A stretch of 64,000 nt of DNA, from the NCBI RefSeq assembly GCF_006438915.1, contig NZ_RCZE01000001.1:482325-546324 (forward strand), given 5' to 3'. Below are positions 7,914-17,245 of this stretch, one piece after another. Position 1 is the first letter of the stretch. Each line of letters begins with the position of its first letter. Both the position numbers and the translations under genes were made by a program. Under the pieces are notes generated by a model that was not told the origin of the DNA, did not search any database, and saw nothing but the letters and a program-made list of their open reading frames with translations. The DNA comes from Pseudomonas arsenicoxydans (lineage in GTDB: Bacteria > Pseudomonadota > Gammaproteobacteria > Pseudomonadales > Pseudomonadaceae).

Positions 7914-8822
7914 TCAAGCGCTCGCTGCGGCGCCACCTTCAAGTTTGCGCCACAACAACCGCACATTCGCCTTGCGCACCAATGCACAGCGATACAGGCG
8001 AATCTCCAGCGGCACATGCCATTGCGGGCCGCCGCAGACGACCAGTTCACCGCGCGCCAGTTCTGCGCGCACGCTGAGTTGCGGCACCCAGGCGATGCCC
8101 AACCCTTCCAGCGCCATGCTTTTCAGGCTGTCCGCCATGGCGGTTTCGTAAATGGTGGTGAAGCGCAGCGCCCGCTGGCGCAGCAACATGTTCACCGAGC
8201 GGCCGAGAAACGCGCCGGCGCTGTAGGCGAGCAAAGGCACGCTGCCTTCGCCTTCCAGATCGAACAACGGTTTGCCCTCCGCATCCGCTGCGCACACCGG
8301 GAGCATCTCGGTGTGGCCAAGGTGAAGAGACGGAAAAATTTCCGGGTCCATCTGCAACGCCGCATCCGGGTCGTAGAACGCCAGCATCAAATCACAACCG
8401 CCTTCGCGCAAGGCATGCACCGCGTCGCCGACGTTGGTCGCGACCAGGCGCGTCGCGATGTTCAAACCTTCGTTGCGCAGTTGCGCAATCCAGCGCGGAA
8501 AGAAACCCAGCGCCAATGAGTGAGCGGCGGCGACTTGCATCACTTCGCCCTGCCCGCCTTCGAGGTGATGAAGATGGCGCAGCACTTCGCCCAACTGTTC
8601 GACCACTGTCCGCGCCGTCACCAGAAACAATTGCCCCGCCGCCGTCAACTCGATGGGCGTGCGCGAGCGATTGACCAGTTGCAGCCCCAGCGCGGCTTCA
8701 AGGCTGCGGATCCGCCGGCTGAAGGCCGGTTGTGTCACGAAGCGGCGTTCCGCAGCCTGGGAGAAGCTGCGAGTGGCGGCCAGGGCGCTGAAGTCCTCAA
8801 GCCATTTACTTTCCAGATTCAT
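7914..8822 (-). CDS. LysR-family regulator divergent from aspA
   Basis: This 302-residue LysR-type regulator has an N-terminal winged helix (FSALAATRSFSQAAERRFVTQPAFSRRIRSLE, about residues 9-40) and a C-terminal substrate-binding domain. The ATG at 8822 follows GGGAGG by five bases and is better than an upstream start eight codons earlier. It is transcribed away from aspA. The divergent layout and the palindrome at 8883-8897 suggest that it controls aspA or itself. The ligand is unknown. Phe-Ser-Gln-Ala-Ala at the recognition helix is standard for the family. Confidence 0.92.
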   Translation of the reverse strand: MNLESKWLEDFSALAATRSFSQAAERRFVTQPAFSRRIRSLEAALGLQLVNRSRTPIELTAAGQLFLVTARTVVEQLGEVLRHLHHLEGGQGEVMQVAAAHSLALGFFPRWIAQLRNEGLNIATRLVATNVGDAVHALREGGCDLMLAFYDPDAALQMDPEIFPSLHLGHTEMLPVCAADAEGKPLFDLEGEGSVPLLAYSAGAFLGRSVNMLLRQRALRFTTIYETAMADSLKSMALEGLGIAWVPQLSVRAELARGELVVCGGPQWHVPLEIRLYRCALVRKANVRLLWRKLEGGAAASA

Positions 8823-8882
8823 CACGTCCTCCCGGACACGCACCAATTTAGGTCACACGCTCGCCGCACACGCGGCGTCACA

Positions 8883-8897
8883 TCGGCATTATGCCGA
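8883..8897. promoter_or_regulatory. Palindromic operator candidate between the LysR gene and aspA
   Basis: The 15-base perfect palindrome TCGGCAT-T-ATGCCGA lies 61 bases upstream of the LysR start and about 105 bases upstream of aspA. Position and symmetry fit a LysR-type binding site; binding itself is inferred. Confidence 0.5.
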
Positions 8898-9002
8898 ATG
8901 TGCATAGGCCAGTGCTTAACAGCATTGGCCGAAAATTCTCCACAAGCCTAGCATTTGCAGTGTTCCGGCACAGACCGGGTCCCTATCGAGATGATTTCTA
9001 TC

Positions 9003-10427
9003 ATGTCCTCCGCTGCATCTTTCCGCACAGAAAAAGACCTGCTTGGCGTACTCGAAGTACCTGCTCAAGCGTATTACGGCATCCAGACCCTGCGAGCGGT
9101 GAATAACTTCCGCCTCTCGGGCGTTCCGATTTCGCATTACCCGAAGCTGGTGGTCGGTCTGGCGATGGTCAAACAGGCCGCCGCTGACGCCAACCGCGAA
9201 CTGGGTCACCTGAGCGAAGCCAAGCACGCTGCCATCAGCGAAGCCTGTGCACGTTTGATACGCGGCGATTTCCACGAAGAGTTCGTGGTAGACATGATTC
9301 AAGGCGGCGCTGGCACTTCAACCAACATGAATGCCAACGAAGTCATCGCCAACATCGCACTGGAGGCCATGGGTCACCAGAAAGGCGAATATCAATACCT
9401 GCACCCGAACAACGACGTGAACATGGCGCAGTCGACCAACGATGCTTATCCGACTGCGATCCGTCTGGGTCTGCTGCTGGGTCACGACGCGTTGCTGGCC
9501 AGCCTCGACAGCCTGATCCAGTCGTTCGCCGCCAAGGGTGTCGAGTTCAACCACGTCCTCAAAATGGGCCGTACCCAGCTGCAAGACGCCGTTCCAATGA
9601 CCTTGGGTCAAGAATTCCGCGCCTTCGCCACCACCCTTAGCGAAGATCTGGCGCGCCTGAAAACACTGGCACCGGAACTGCTGACCGAAGTGAACCTGGG
9701 CGGCACCGCGATCGGTACCGGCATCAACGCCGACCCGCGTTACCAGCACCTGGCCGTTCAGCGTCTGGCCCTGATCAGCGGTCAACCGCTGGTTCCGGCG
9801 GCCGACCTGATTGAAGCCACGTCCGACATGGGCGCCTTCGTGCTGTTCTCCGGCATGCTCAAGCGTACCGCAGTCAAACTGTCGAAGATCTGCAACGACT
9901 TGCGCCTGCTGTCCAGCGGCCCACGCACCGGCATCAACGAAATCAACCTGCCGGCGCGTCAGCCAGGCAGCTCGATCATGCCAGGCAAGGTCAACCCGGT
10001 TATCCCGGAAGCCGTTAACCAGGTGGCGTTCCAGATCATCGGTAACGACCTGGCCCTGACCATCGCGGCCGAAGGCGGCCAGCTGCAACTGAACGTGATG
10101 GAGCCGCTGATCGCATTCAAGATCTTCGACTCGATCCGTCTGCTGCAACGCGCCATGGACATGCTGCGCGAGCACTGCATCGTCGGCATCACCGCCAACG
10201 AAGAGCGCTGCCGCGAATTGGTCGAGCACTCGATCGGCCTGGTCACCGCACTGAACCCTTACATCGGCTATGAAAACGCCACCCGCATCGCCCGTATCGC
10301 CCTCGAAAGCGGCCGCGGCGTGCTGGAACTGGTGCGCGAAGAAGGCTTGCTCGACGACGAAATGCTTGCCGACATCCTGCGCCCGGAAAACATGATTGCG
10401 CCGCGTCTGGTGCCTCTGAAGGCTTAA
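9003..10427 (+). CDS. aspA: Aspartate ammonia-lyase (AspA)
   Basis: This 474-residue enzyme deaminates aspartate to fumarate and ammonia. It shows the fumarase/aspartase signature PGSSIMPGKVNPVIPEA near residue 320. Earlier it has GGAGTSTNMNANEVIAN near residue 100 and NNDVNMAQSTNDAYPTA near residue 135, which form the active site from three subunits. The start MSSAASFRTEKDLLG at 9003 matches Pseudomonas AspA as I recall it; an ATG four codons upstream is an alternative with similar spacing to CGAG. The gene is followed by a strong terminator. Downstream symporter and asparaginase genes point to an Asn/Asp use locus. Confidence 0.96.
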   Translation: MSSAASFRTEKDLLGVLEVPAQAYYGIQTLRAVNNFRLSGVPISHYPKLVVGLAMVKQAAADANRELGHLSEAKHAAISEACARLIRGDFHEEFVVDMIQGGAGTSTNMNANEVIANIALEAMGHQKGEYQYLHPNNDVNMAQSTNDAYPTAIRLGLLLGHDALLASLDSLIQSFAAKGVEFNHVLKMGRTQLQDAVPMTLGQEFRAFATTLSEDLARLKTLAPELLTEVNLGGTAIGTGINADPRYQHLAVQRLALISGQPLVPAADLIEATSDMGAFVLFSGMLKRTAVKLSKICNDLRLLSSGPRTGINEINLPARQPGSSIMPGKVNPVIPEAVNQVAFQIIGNDLALTIAAEGGQLQLNVMEPLIAFKIFDSIRLLQRAMDMLREHCIVGITANEERCRELVEHSIGLVTALNPYIGYENATRIARIALESGRGVLELVREEGLLDDEMLADILRPENMIAPRLVPLKA

Positions 10428-10517
10428 CCGAACGCAACGCCGGCGCTTGCTCTTTTAACGAAGAGCACGAAGCGCCACGCTCACCAGGTCGAGGGACTAG
10501 ACACCTCTCACCTTTTG

Positions 10518-10553
10518 AGGGCTTGGGGATTTATTCCCCAAGCCCTTTTTTTT
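10518..10553 (+). terminator. Rho-independent terminator after aspA
   Basis: A perfect 12-bp stem, AGGGCTTGGGGA/TCCCCAAGCCCT, has a five-base loop and is followed by seven or more T on the plus strand. Confidence 0.93.
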
Positions 10554-10599
10554 AATTATTTGCCGGCTCGACCGTATAGGTCGTGCCTGGCTCGACTTC

Positions 10600-10677
10600 T
10601 GTAGGAGCACGGCTTGCCGGCGATGGCGCCCTCAAGATCGCCATCGCTGGCAAGCCATGCGCCTACAAGAGAAAGGA
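10600..10677. repeat. REP-like inverted repeat (GTAGGAGC...GCTTGCCGGCGATGG type)
   Basis: Imperfect inverted arms begin TGTAGGAGCACGGCTTGCC and end with their near complement TGCGCCTACA. It differs from the main GTGGGAGCGGGC family in this window. Confidence 0.7.
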
Positions 10678-10929
10678 CTTCGTTTCGATTCTTGCACCAC
10701 AACCGTGCAGACGGACGGCACGCTCATAGGTATAGTGCCGCCCCTCTTCGCGTGAGCGGTCGTCGGTAACGAGGCCCAAACCCATGCGAAACCCGAACTA
10801 ATAACAAACCCGCAATATGAAATCGGGACGAACTATCGCCTCATCTGTTTTGCCGCGCGCAAACCGGTGTAACGCGATATTTCGATCCGCCCAGCATTTG
10901 CCTACACAAAAAACAGCGAGGAATAATCC

Positions 10930-12381
10930 ATGCTCGAAGTCATTAACGACTTCCTCTCAGGGAAAGTACTGATCGTGCTCATTGTCGGGCTCGGTAGCTA
11001 CTTCACGATCCGCTCGCGTTTCGTTCAATTGCGTCACTTCTTCCACATGTTCGCGGTCTTCGGCGACAGCCTCAAAAGCAGCGCCGGGCAACTCAGTTCG
11101 TTCCAGGCCCTGATGCTCAGCCTCGCCGGCCGCGTCGGCGCGGGCAACATCGCCGGTGTCGGTATCGCCGTGACCCTGGGTGGCCCAGGCGCGGTGTTCT
11201 GGATGTGGGTGACCGCACTGGTCGGCATGTCCAGCAGCTTCTTCGAATGCTCTCTCGGCCAGCTCTACAAGCGCTGCGATTCCGACGGCACTTACCGTGG
11301 CGGCCCGTCCTATTACATCCAGCACGGCCTGCAAAAACGCTGGCTGGGGATGATCATGGCGTTCCTGTTGCTGGTGACCTTCGGGTTTGCCTTCAACGGC
11401 CTGCAATCCCACGCCGTGACCCATTCGCTGAACAACGCGTTCGGCCTCGACACCACCTATACAGGCTTGGCCCTGGCGGTGTTGCTGGGCCTGGTGTTCA
11501 TCGGCGGGATCAAGCGCATCGCCAAAGTCGCCGACCTGCTGGTGCCGGTGAAAACCCTGGTGTACATCGGCGTGACCATCTATGTGATCGTGCTGCAATT
11601 CGACCACGTACCGGCGATGCTGATGACCATCGTTAAAAGCGCGTTCGGTCTCGACCAGGCGTTTGGCGGTCTGATCGGCAGCGCGATTGTGATGGGCGTG
11701 AAGCGTGGCGTGTTTGCCAACGAAGCAGGCCTGGGCAGTGCGCCGAACGTGGCGGCAGTCGCGTCGGTCGAGCACCCGGTGGCACAGGGTGTCGTTCAAG
11801 CGTTCAGCGTGTTCCTCGACACCTTCGTGATCTGCACCTGCACCGCGTTGCTGATCCTGCTCTCGGGCTTCTACACCCCGGGCTTCGAAGGCGACGGCAT
11901 TGCCCTGACCCAGAACTCGCTGGCGGCGGTCGTTGGTGACTGGGGCCGGATGTTCATTTCCGTGGCCCTGTCGTTGTTCGTGTTCACCTCGATTCTCTAC
12001 AACTACTACCTGGGCGAGAGCAACCTGCGTTTCCTGATCGGTGAAAACCGCAAGGCACTGATCGGCTACCGCGCATTGGTGTTGGTGTTGATCTTCTGGG
12101 GCGCGATCGAAAACCTCGGCACCGTGTTCGCTTTCGCCGACATCACCATGACCCTGCTGGCGTTCGTGAACCTGATCGCGCTGTTCCTGCTGTTCAAGGT
12201 CGGCATGCGCATCCTGCGTGACTACGATGACCAGCGTGCTGCCGGGATCAAGACCCCGGTGTTCGATTCGAGCAAGTTCCCGGATCTGGACCTGGACCTG
12301 AAAGCCTGGCCGGCCAATCCGCCAGCGGCTGCTGCCCAGGCTGAAGCCGAGCCGCAAGGCGTTCCCGCAGCGCAACGCTGA
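10930..12381 (+). CDS. AGCS-family sodium:amino-acid symporter
   Basis: This 483-residue inner-membrane protein has about 11 hydrophobic helices. The AGCS (alanine/glycine:cation symporter) hallmarks are present: LSLAGRVGAGNIAGVGIAV at about residues 65-82, GGPGAVFWMWVTALVGM, and GVKRGVFANEAGLGSAP at about residues 255-272. It imports a small amino acid with sodium. The C-terminus is a soluble Ala/Pro/Glu-rich tail. The ribosome-binding site GCGAGGA lies before ATG 10930. Standing between aspA and an asparaginase gene, it may import Asp, Asn, Ala or Gly; the substrate is inference. Confidence 0.93.
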   Translation: MLEVINDFLSGKVLIVLIVGLGSYFTIRSRFVQLRHFFHMFAVFGDSLKSSAGQLSSFQALMLSLAGRVGAGNIAGVGIAVTLGGPGAVFWMWVTALVGMSSSFFECSLGQLYKRCDSDGTYRGGPSYYIQHGLQKRWLGMIMAFLLLVTFGFAFNGLQSHAVTHSLNNAFGLDTTYTGLALAVLLGLVFIGGIKRIAKVADLLVPVKTLVYIGVTIYVIVLQFDHVPAMLMTIVKSAFGLDQAFGGLIGSAIVMGVKRGVFANEAGLGSAPNVAAVASVEHPVAQGVVQAFSVFLDTFVICTCTALLILLSGFYTPGFEGDGIALTQNSLAAVVGDWGRMFISVALSLFVFTSILYNYYLGESNLRFLIGENRKALIGYRALVLVLIFWGAIENLGTVFAFADITMTLLAFVNLIALFLLFKVGMRILRDYDDQRAAGIKTPVFDSSKFPDLDLDLKAWPANPPAAAAQAEAEPQGVPAAQR

Positions 12382-12402
12382 TCGGTTAAAGTGAGAAACC
12401 CC

Positions 12403-12494
12403 ATGTGGGAGCGGGCTTGCTCGCGAAGAGGTCGTAACATTCAACATCATCGTTGACTGACACACCGCTTTCGCGAGCAAGCCCGCTCCCACAT
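12403..12494. repeat. REP-type inverted repeat pair
   Basis: Two inverted GTGGGAGCGGGCTTGCTCGC cores lie around a variable centre. The unit fills most of the gap between the symporter and asparaginase genes. Confidence 0.85.
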
Positions 12495-12524
12495 TAGGAA
12501 TGTCATTGTTCTCGGAGAACCCTC

Positions 12525-13529
12525 ATGAATTCCTCGACCTACCCTGCCGCCCAGCACGTCATGGTGCTCTACACCGGCGGCACCATCGGTATGCAGGCCA
12601 GCGCCCACGGCCTGGCGCCGGCGTCCGGTTTCGAAGCACGGATGCGTGAATACCTGCACAGCCAGCCTGAGCTGGTGGTACCGCAGTGGCGTTTTCGCGA
12701 GATGTCGCCGCTGATCGACAGCGCCAACATGACGCCGACGTACTGGCAGCAACTGCGCGAAGCCGTGGTCGACGCTGTGGATGCGCAGAGCTGCGACAGC
12801 GTGCTGATCCTGCACGGCACCGACACCCTCGCCTACAGCGCGGCGGCCATGAGTTTTCAATTGCTCGGCCTGCATGCCCGCGTATGTTTCACCGGTTCAA
12901 TGCTCCCTGCCGGCGTGACCGACAGCGATGCGTGGGAAAACCTCAGTGGTGCGTTGGTTGCCCTTGGCCATGGCCTGGCGCCGGGTGTTCATCTGTACTT
13001 CCACGGCGAACTACTGGACCCGACCCGCTGCGCGAAAGTACGCAGTTTCGGTCGCCACCCATTCAAGCGGCTTGAGCGACAGGGAGGTGGTGTGAAGGCG
13101 GCTTCCCTGCCGACACCGCTGACCTACAACCAGCCCAAGCAACTGGCGAAAGTCGCCGTACTGCCGCTGTTCCCCGGCATCGGCGCCGAGATTCTGGATG
13201 GCCTGCTCGCCAGCGGCATTCAGGGTCTGGTGCTGGAGTGCTACGGCAGCGGCACCGGGCCGAGTGATAACCCTGAGTTTCTCGCCAGCCTGGAGCGTGC
13301 GCGGGACAAAGGTGTTGTGGTTGTCGCCGTGACGCAGTGCCACGAAGGTGGTGTTGAACTGGACGTGTACGAGGCCGGCAGCCGTTTGCGTGGCGTCGGC
13401 GTGCTGTCGGGTGGCGGCATGACCCGTGAGGCGGCGTTTGGCAAGTTGCATGCGCTGTTGGGTGCGGGTCTGGATAACCCAGACGTGCGTCGACTCGTAG
13501 AACTCGACCTGTGCGGCGAACTCGTCTGA
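12525..13529 (+). CDS. ansA: L-asparaginase, cytoplasmic type
   Basis: This 334-residue enzyme hydrolyses asparagine to aspartate and ammonia. Both catalytic signatures are intact: YTGGTIG at residues 16-22 (nucleophile Thr) and HGTDT at residues 97-101. There is no signal peptide, so it is a cytoplasmic type I form. The ribosome-binding site GGAGAA lies before ATG 12525. With aspA and the symporter it makes a route from asparagine through aspartate to fumarate. A REP element lies on each side, so it may have its own promoter or be processed apart from the symporter mRNA. The ansA symbol rests on the cytoplasmic type. Confidence 0.9.
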   Translation: MNSSTYPAAQHVMVLYTGGTIGMQASAHGLAPASGFEARMREYLHSQPELVVPQWRFREMSPLIDSANMTPTYWQQLREAVVDAVDAQSCDSVLILHGTDTLAYSAAAMSFQLLGLHARVCFTGSMLPAGVTDSDAWENLSGALVALGHGLAPGVHLYFHGELLDPTRCAKVRSFGRHPFKRLERQGGGVKAASLPTPLTYNQPKQLAKVAVLPLFPGIGAEILDGLLASGIQGLVLECYGSGTGPSDNPEFLASLERARDKGVVVVAVTQCHEGGVELDVYEAGSRLRGVGVLSGGGMTREAAFGKLHALLGAGLDNPDVRRLVELDLCGELV

Positions 13530-13543
13530 CACCACACAAAACC

Positions 13544-13632
13544 TGTGGGAGCGGGCTTGCTCGCGAATGCGGTATATCAGTCACATCATTGTTGGATGTG
13601 CCACCGTCTTCGCGAGCAAGCCCGCTCCCACA
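13544..13632. repeat. REP-type inverted repeat pair
   Basis: Inverted GTGGGAGCGGGCTTGCTCGC cores are separated by about 45 bases. The unit lies between the asparaginase and AraC genes. Confidence 0.85.
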
Positions 13633-13692
13633 AGGATCCCCGTCAGGCATGTAACTTGCTCTATTCCAACATCCCTCGGCTGGAAGCCACCC

Positions 13693-14691
13693 ATGCTCCA
13701 CTCCCACCTCACCACCCTCAACGCCGTCTCCCTGGTGCTCAACACCTTCAAGGACCAAGGCCTGTCCAGCGAGGACTTGCTCGCCGGAAGCGGCATCAGC
13801 GCGGTGGACCTGAACCGGGCGGACACGCGCATTACCACCAATCAGGAGATGCAAGTCTGCGCCAACGCGGTCGCGCTCAAGCGTGACATCGGTCTGGAAC
13901 TGGGCCGGCGAATGCACGTTTCGTGCTACGGCATGCTCGGCTACGCGTTGCTCACCAGTGCCACCTTCGGTGACGCTTTGCGCTTGGCGATTCGCTATCC
14001 GGCGCTGTTGGGAACACTTTTCGAACTGAGCCTGGAGGATGACGGCGAGCGTGTCTGGTTCGTCGCGGCGGATTACCGGGAGAGCCCGGCAATGGCCGTG
14101 TTCAATGCCGAATTCTGTCTGGTGTCGTTGAAAGTGATCTGCGACGACCTGCTCGGTCACCCACTACCGCTGCTGGCCGCACGCTTCGAACACACCGCGC
14201 CGGACTATCAGGCCACTTACGCCGAGCATTTCGATTGCAGGTTGAGCTTCGAGGCACGGGACAACGCGTTTGCGTTCGATCGTAACTGGCTCGACCAGCC
14301 CTTGCCACTCGCCGATGTCATCACCCATCAGGCCATGGCCGAACGCTGCCGCAAGCAGAACACCGAGTTCACCGGTCGCCAGGCGTGGCTGGGGCGGATT
14401 CGGCAGTTGCTCAACGCACAGTTGAATGCCGCGCCGGGGCTTGAGGGGCTTGCCGACCAGATGAATTGTTCGGCGCGGACCTTGCGTCGACACCTCAAGG
14501 ATTCGGGGTGCAGCTATCAGGAGCTGCTCGATGAGCTGAGGTTTGAGCAGGCCAAGCAAATGCTCTGCGAAGACCAGTTGCCGATCTACCGGATTGCCGA
14601 GGCACTGGGTTTCAGCGAGACCGCCAGTTTTCGGCATGCGTTTGTGCGCTGGAGTGGTGTGGCACCGAGTCAGTTCAGACCCCACCGGTAA
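13693..14691 (+). CDS. AraC-family regulator with an OruR/arabinose-binding-like N-domain
   Basis: This 332-residue regulator has an N-terminal ligand domain (about residues 15-200, with GLELGRRMHVSCYGMLGYAL, typical of the Arabinose_bd/OruR group). A C-terminal AraC double helix-turn-helix follows (about residues 235-330, ending IAEALGFSETASFRHAFVRW and then GVAPSQFRPHR). The start at 13693 (MLHSHLTTLNAV) is chosen because the upstream extension runs back through a REP element. Its likely target is the adjacent polyamine genes downstream or the asparaginase gene upstream; the sequence does not decide. The AraC fold is certain, the ligand unknown. Confidence 0.9.
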   Translation: MLHSHLTTLNAVSLVLNTFKDQGLSSEDLLAGSGISAVDLNRADTRITTNQEMQVCANAVALKRDIGLELGRRMHVSCYGMLGYALLTSATFGDALRLAIRYPALLGTLFELSLEDDGERVWFVAADYRESPAMAVFNAEFCLVSLKVICDDLLGHPLPLLAARFEHTAPDYQATYAEHFDCRLSFEARDNAFAFDRNWLDQPLPLADVITHQAMAERCRKQNTEFTGRQAWLGRIRQLLNAQLNAAPGLEGLADQMNCSARTLRRHLKDSGCSYQELLDELRFEQAKQMLCEDQLPIYRIAEALGFSETASFRHAFVRWSGVAPSQFRPHR

Positions 14692-14694
14692 CCC

Positions 14695-14782
14695 CTGTGG
14701 GAGCGGGCTTGTTCGCGAAGGCGGCGTATCAGTTGACATTGATTTGACTGACACACCTCTTTCGCGAGCCCGCTCCCACAGG
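14695..14782. repeat. REP-type inverted repeat pair
   Basis: Inverted GTGGGAGCGGGC cores lie just after the AraC stop codon. The right arm lacks four bases of the core (it reads CGCGAGCCCGCTCCC). Confidence 0.8.
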
Positions 14783-14950
14783 GTTCTGTATTCCATGCCC
14801 AAGGCCGGGGCGCTGACGCGCCAATAAGGGGCGAATTTCGGTCAAATCTTTTGGCCATATAAATCCCCTTTTGGCCTTTCCTGCCGTTCTCCCAAGCGCC
14901 GCCTGCCGCAAGACTGTGTTCAACCGAATCAGCCTGCGGAGAACAAGAAA

Positions 14951-15982
<1,032 letters not shown>

Positions 15983-15994
15983 GGAATTAGAACA

Positions 15995-17095
15995 ATGAAC
16001 AGGCTCAAGCGTTTTATCATCCCCACCCTGTGCGCCACGGTGCTCAGTGGCGCGGTTCATGCTGAAGAGCGAACGTTGCGCGTCTACAACTGGTTCGACT
16101 ACATCACCCCCAAGGCGCTGGAAGACTTCAAGGCCCAGAACACCCAGACCAAACTGGTCTACGACATTTTCGACACCAACGAAGCGCTGGAAGCCAAGCT
16201 CCTGACCGGCAACTCCGGCTACGACGTCGTGGTGCCGTCCAACGTGTTCCTCGCCAAGCAGATTGAGGCCGGCGTGTTTCAGCCGCTGGATCGCAGCAAG
16301 CTGCCGAACTGGAATCACCTCGATCCGAAGCTGATGAAGCTGATCGAAGCCAACGACCCGGGCAACAAATTCGCCGTGCCGTACATGTACGGCACCATCC
16401 TGATCGGCTTCAACCCGGACAAGGTCAAAGCTGTGCTGGGCGCCAACGCGCCGGTGGACAGCTGGGACCTGATCTTCAAGGAAGAGAACATCAGCAAGCT
16501 CAAGCAATGCGGCGTCGCCCTGCTCGACTCGCCGTCGGAGATCCTGCCGCTGGCCCTGCAACACCTTGGCCTCGACCCCAACAGCAAGAAACCGGCGGAC
16601 TATGACAAGGCCGAAGCGCTGCTGATGAAGATCCGTCCGTACATCACTTACTTCCATTCTTCGAAGTACATGGCCGACATTGCCAACGGTGACATCTGCG
16701 TCGCAGTCGGGTACTCCGGCAGCTTCTCCCAGGCCGCCAACCGCGCCAAGGAAGCCAAGAACGGCGTGATCGTCGACATGCGTTTGCCTAAAGAAGGCGC
16801 GCCGATCTGGTTCGACATGCTCGCGATTCCCAAAGGCGCGAAGAACCCGGAAGACGCCTACACCTTCATCAACTACTTTCTGCAACCGCAGGTGATCGCG
16901 CCGGTCAGTGACTTCGTCGGTTATCCAAACCCGAACAAGGACGCCACCGAACTGGTCGACCCGGCAATCCGCAACAACCCGAACCTGTACCCGACCGAAA
17001 AAGCGATGAGCACGCTCTATACACTGCAACCGCTGCCGCGCGACGCCGAACGTGCACGCACCCGGGCCTGGACCAAAATCAAATCCGGGACCTGA
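15995..17095 (+). CDS. Polyamine ABC transporter periplasmic binding protein (PotF/SpuD-like)
   Basis: This 366-residue protein has a signal peptide (MNRLKRFIIPTLCATVLSGAVHA, cleaved after VHA). The mature start ERTLRVYNWFDYITPKALEDF is the typical PotD/PotF strand that holds a polyamine with aromatic residues. The segment YDVVVPSNVFLAKQI and WFDMLAIPKGAKNPEDAYTFINYF complete the family pattern. It lies 12 bases after the deacetylase gene, and a terminator follows, so no permease or ATPase is encoded here; it must share a transporter encoded elsewhere. The ligand is probably a polyamine or acetylpolyamine. Confidence 0.93.
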   Translation: MNRLKRFIIPTLCATVLSGAVHAEERTLRVYNWFDYITPKALEDFKAQNTQTKLVYDIFDTNEALEAKLLTGNSGYDVVVPSNVFLAKQIEAGVFQPLDRSKLPNWNHLDPKLMKLIEANDPGNKFAVPYMYGTILIGFNPDKVKAVLGANAPVDSWDLIFKEENISKLKQCGVALLDSPSEILPLALQHLGLDPNSKKPADYDKAEALLMKIRPYITYFHSSKYMADIANGDICVAVGYSGSFSQAANRAKEAKNGVIVDMRLPKEGAPIWFDMLAIPKGAKNPEDAYTFINYFLQPQVIAPVSDFVGYPNPNKDATELVDPAIRNNPNLYPTEKAMSTLYTLQPLPRDAERARTRAWTKIKSGT

Positions 17096-17114
17096 TTACC
17101 TCCTCTGAACATCG

Positions 17115-17139
17115 ACCCGCCCGTTGGCGGGTTTTTTTT
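17115..17139 (+). terminator. Rho-independent terminator after the polyamine operon
   Basis: Stem ACCCGCC/GGCGGGT with loop CGTT is followed by seven T. Confidence 0.92.
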
Positions 17140-17245
17140 GCCGGCGATAACTATCTACCACCTCTCACCCGTGACGGCCCTCTACCTTGCCCCGATACAG
17201 CGCTGCCCACCGGCCAGCGTCCTCATTGGCACAAAGGAAATGGCC

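Larger units (their letters stand above)
10428..10929. other. Intergenic region between aspA and the symporter gene
   Basis: This 502-base gap holds the aspA terminator (10518-10553), a REP-like inverted repeat (10600-10677) and then about 250 bases that should include the symporter promoter. No gene was found in it. Confidence 0.6.
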
